This document shows, piece by piece, positions 61,801 to 64,000 of a stretch of 64,000 bases of DNA; the stretch's first letter is position 1, and each line of letters begins with the position of its first letter. The position numbers and the translations under genes were made by a program. The DNA comes from CAZFLM01 sp964519955 (lineage in GTDB: Bacteria > Armatimonadota > Chthonomonadetes > Chthonomonadales > CAJBBX01): NCBI GenBank assembly GCA_964519955.1, contig CAZFLM010000020.1, positions 25,787 to 89,786 of the forward strand. The letters are read 5' to 3'. The notes below the pieces were generated by a model. It searched no databases, was not told the DNA's origin, and worked only from the letters and a program-made list of their open reading frames with translations.

Positions 61801-63771
61801 CTACTTCGCCTTCTTCCACCCCAGCGAGCCGCTGTCCGGGATGCCCGGCTGCTTGTACCACGACGCCAGGAACCGATCCATGCCGCCCTCGTACGCCGCC
61901 TTCTTGATGTTCATCCACGTGAGCTGATCGCCCACCGCGAAGTAGAGCAGCGTCTTGCCTTGCCACTCCACCAGGTCCGGGTCCGACGCGTTGATGCCCT
62001 CGTCGAGCCCCTCGGGGCGCAGGACGGGGTTGGCCGCGCTCAGCTCCCAGTGCACGAGGTCCTTGGAGCGCGTGATGTAGGTCTCGAACCACCAGCGCGG
62101 CGTGCGGTGCTCCAGGTACAGCACGTAGTAGTAGCCGCGCGAGTAGCGGATGCAGGGGCAGGCGGTGTAGCGGTCCGTGCCGAAGGTCGCGCCGGGCAGC
62201 TTCGTCCAGTGGATGAGGTCCTTCGACTTCGCCAGCTTCACCGTGAACGCGGGCCACTTCGGGTCATTGCTCTCGTAGGTCATCACGTAACCGTCGCGCC
62301 CCTTGCAGACCGACGTGTTGAAGATGCCCTCGTTCTCCCGCTCGATGGCAGGCGCCTGCTCCCAGTTCACCAGGTCGTCGGAGTGGAAGACCGAGACGCC
62401 GCCCCAGTTGTCCGGGTTCCAGCGTGAGGCGAACACGTAGATGCGGCCGCCCTCGACGAACGCCGACGCCAGCCCGAACCCCTCGCCGCAGCGGCCGATC
62501 TCCTCGCGCGTCTCGGCGTCCTTCAGCGAGAGGTAGTAGTCCTTCGCGGCGCCGCCGGTGGCCGGGCGGATGCTCTCCAGCAGGCAGAGGCGCCCCTTCC
62601 ACACGACCGGGCTCACCTCGCAGAGGTCCTTCACCACCAGCTCGCGGCTCGCGAAGGGCGCCGGGCGGGCGGGGGCGGGCGGCGCGATGGAGCGGAACGC
62701 CTCCTCCGGCCAGGCGGCCAGGCGGTAGATGCCCTTCGGCACGTCCTGCTGGTACTGCACGTACGCCTGCACGTTGCCGCCGAGCGTGAACTGGATGTCC
62801 TTCGCGGTCTCCTTCTTCACCTTCACGCCGAACAGCTTGTAGCCCATCAGCAGGCAGTCCTGCAGCTCGACGTGCAGCAGCTTGCCTTCCTCCATGCTCA
62901 CGATGATGCCGTCGCTGGGCGTGCCGACGGGCTGCGAGAAGTTGAGCACGATGAGCTTGCAGCGCTCTGCCCGGATGCGCGTGTACGAGTGGAACCCGTA
63001 GTTGCTGCCCTTGAGCGCGCACTGCGGCGAGGCCATCGTGCAGTCTTCGAGCACCGCATCGGGGCGCGCGGGCATCGCCTCGTTCTCGCAGCGGATGTAC
63101 GCGGCCGCGGTGTCGCCCCACCAGTCCAGCGCCCACATCTGGCAGCGGCGGAAGGTGATGGGCTCATCGGGCCGCGACAGGCAGCTCGCCACGCCGCACC
63201 CGAACGCCCGCCCGATCGACACGCAGTCCTCCACGATCACGGAGAAGGGCTTCACCTGATCGGTGCAGTCGAAGAAGATGCCCCCGTCGCCTCCGGTCAC
63301 GTAGAGCCCCTTGAGCTTCCACCGGTCCCAGCAGATGGCGGAGAAGGTGGCGTCCGTGTGCTCCGGCGACCAGCCCTTCGAATACGCCTTGATCGGCCCC
63401 CACCAGTCGTAGCTCTTGAAGCCCTTCTGCTCGGGGTCGCCGGAGTCGATGACCACGGAGCCCGTCGTGCCGCCGCCCAGCTTGCCGTCCGTGTCGCCGA
63501 TCAGCTCGTTGTAGCGCCCCTCCGCGCCCTTGCGCCCGGCGAAGAGGTTGTTCTCGAAGTACGTGTCGGGCCGCACGATGACGCGGTGGCCGCCGCCGTC
63601 GTCCGGGATGGCGCTGAGCGCGGCCTGGATGGTCTTGAAGGCATGCGCCCACGAGGAGCCATCCGTGTTGTCGCCGAGCTTCGATACGTACATCGTGGTC
63701 GGCGCGGCGGCGGCGGGCAGCGCGGCGATGGCGAGTGCGGCGGCGAGCAGGACGATGAGCGGCGAGTTCAT
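61801..63771 (-). CDS. secreted protein with beta-helix and GH43-like beta-propeller domains
   Basis: A 656-residue exported protein. The signal peptide ends near LPAAAAP (23). Residues 25-340 look like a right-handed parallel beta-helix of the pectate-lyase type, with YVSKLGDNTDGSSWAHAFKTIQAAL and repeated short strands around CTMASPQCALKGSNYGFHSYTRIRAERC. Residues about 380-640 resemble a five-bladed beta-propeller of GH43/GH32/GH130-type enzymes. The repeated pattern is SxDLVxW: HSDDLVNWEQAP, SKDLIHWTKLPG, SKDLVHWELS. ATG 63771 follows GGGAGGCTGCCTC. The two folds in one chain suggest pectin- or arabinan-type substrates, but no catalytic triad was confirmed. It is the last gene before the right edge. 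Confidence 0.8.
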   Translation of the reverse strand: MNSPLIVLLAAALAIAALPAAAAPTTMYVSKLGDNTDGSSWAHAFKTIQAALSAIPDDGGGHRVIVRPDTYFENNLFAGRKGAEGRYNELIGDTDGKLGGGTTGSVVIDSGDPEQKGFKSYDWWGPIKAYSKGWSPEHTDATFSAICWDRWKLKGLYVTGGDGGIFFDCTDQVKPFSVIVEDCVSIGRAFGCGVASCLSRPDEPITFRRCQMWALDWWGDTAAAYIRCENEAMPARPDAVLEDCTMASPQCALKGSNYGFHSYTRIRAERCKLIVLNFSQPVGTPSDGIIVSMEEGKLLHVELQDCLLMGYKLFGVKVKKETAKDIQFTLGGNVQAYVQYQQDVPKGIYRLAAWPEEAFRSIAPPAPARPAPFASRELVVKDLCEVSPVVWKGRLCLLESIRPATGGAAKDYYLSLKDAETREEIGRCGEGFGLASAFVEGGRIYVFASRWNPDNWGGVSVFHSDDLVNWEQAPAIERENEGIFNTSVCKGRDGYVMTYESNDPKWPAFTVKLAKSKDLIHWTKLPGATFGTDRYTACPCIRYSRGYYYVLYLEHRTPRWWFETYITRSKDLVHWELSAANPVLRPEGLDEGINASDPDLVEWQGKTLLYFAVGDQLTWMNIKKAAYEGGMDRFLASWYKQPGIPDSGSLGWKKAK

Positions 63772-63916
63772 GAGGCAGCCTCCCGGCGCGAGTGGTGGCT
63801 ACTGGTTCGTGGAGGAGGGGCGGGGTTCCTGCGTGATGCGTGTCGGTATGGTCCCGCCTCGCGGCCCGATGGCGAACGTCTGCCTCAGCCCCGGCCCAAG
63901 ACCACCTCACCCCCGG

Positions 63917-63941
63917 CCCCTCTCCTTCGCAAGGAGAGGGG
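63917..63941. repeat. perfect hairpin CCCCTCTCCTT / AAGGAGAGGGG
   Basis: An 11-bp perfect stem with a CGC loop, preceded by ACCCCCGGC. It resembles families A and B in plan (C-rich arm, short loop, G-rich arm) but not in sequence. The 229 bp from 63772 to the window end otherwise hold no gene that I can see. Confidence 0.7.
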
Positions 63942-64000
63942 AGCGCCGTCTGCAGCCGCTCGCGCTCGATGTGGGGGTCGGCAGCGACCTGCGGCGGCGC

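Overview
The window is about 64 kb of very GC-rich bacterial chromosome with roughly 45 genes and no rRNA, tRNA, transposase or phage gene that I could find. The mix suggests a soil or freshwater saprophyte from a group such as Armatimonadota, or less likely Planctomycetota or a related lineage. The clues are many exported sugar-active enzymes, several Gfo/Idh/MocA oxidoreductases (two with Tat signals), DUF1080 domains, two Uma2 proteins, one PEP-CTERM protein and many short palindromic repeats between genes. The taxon is an inference, because no phylogenetic marker was compared.

Layout. 1-10756: miaA (cut by the left edge), a GH127 glycosidase, a Tat-exported sugar isomerase-like protein, a Tat-exported oxidoreductase, an FGE-fold protein, apbE and glnD. 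11291-16880 (+ strand): three Gfo/Idh/MocA genes around a DUF5060 glycoside hydrolase. 17387-21762 (- strand): a second oxidoreductase, tandem DUF1080 and isomerase cluster. 22112-30807 (- strand): a compact hydrogenase-maturation operon in the order protease, hypA, hypB, maeB, hypF, hypC, hypD, hypE, with a malic enzyme fused into its translational coupling chain. 30888-33148: groES-groEL with a sigma70-like promoter, a perfect CIRCE operator and a terminator. 33512-39533: small hypothetical proteins, a FucI-like isomerase with an FGGY kinase, a zinc-ribbon membrane protein and a thioesterase-esterase fusion. 39936-63771: large secreted polysaccharide enzymes (GH36-like with malectin domains, GH99-like, CocE-type hydrolase, a second GH36-like protein, an alpha-toroid protein coupled to a GH2-like enzyme, and a beta-helix plus beta-propeller protein), with two Uma2 genes and membrane or hypothetical genes between them.

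How the genes fit together. The main theme is breakdown of plant-type or microbial glycans outside the cytoplasm. Signal-peptide-bearing hydrolases act on the polymer. The Tat-exported oxidoreductases, DUF1080 proteins and xylose-isomerase-like proteins fit the oxidation-elimination-hydration route through 3-keto sugars. The FucI-like isomerase and FGGY kinase would take a released sugar into central metabolism. No transporter and no transcription regulator of these genes is visible. The second theme is [NiFe]-hydrogenase maturation, without hydrogenase subunits in the window.

The intergenic DNA is unusual. At least eight families of short repeats, most of them hairpin-forming, fill the longer gaps. 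They include a 57-bp element present twice with one mismatch, a 126-bp exact tandem duplication, and a long inverted repeat present twice.
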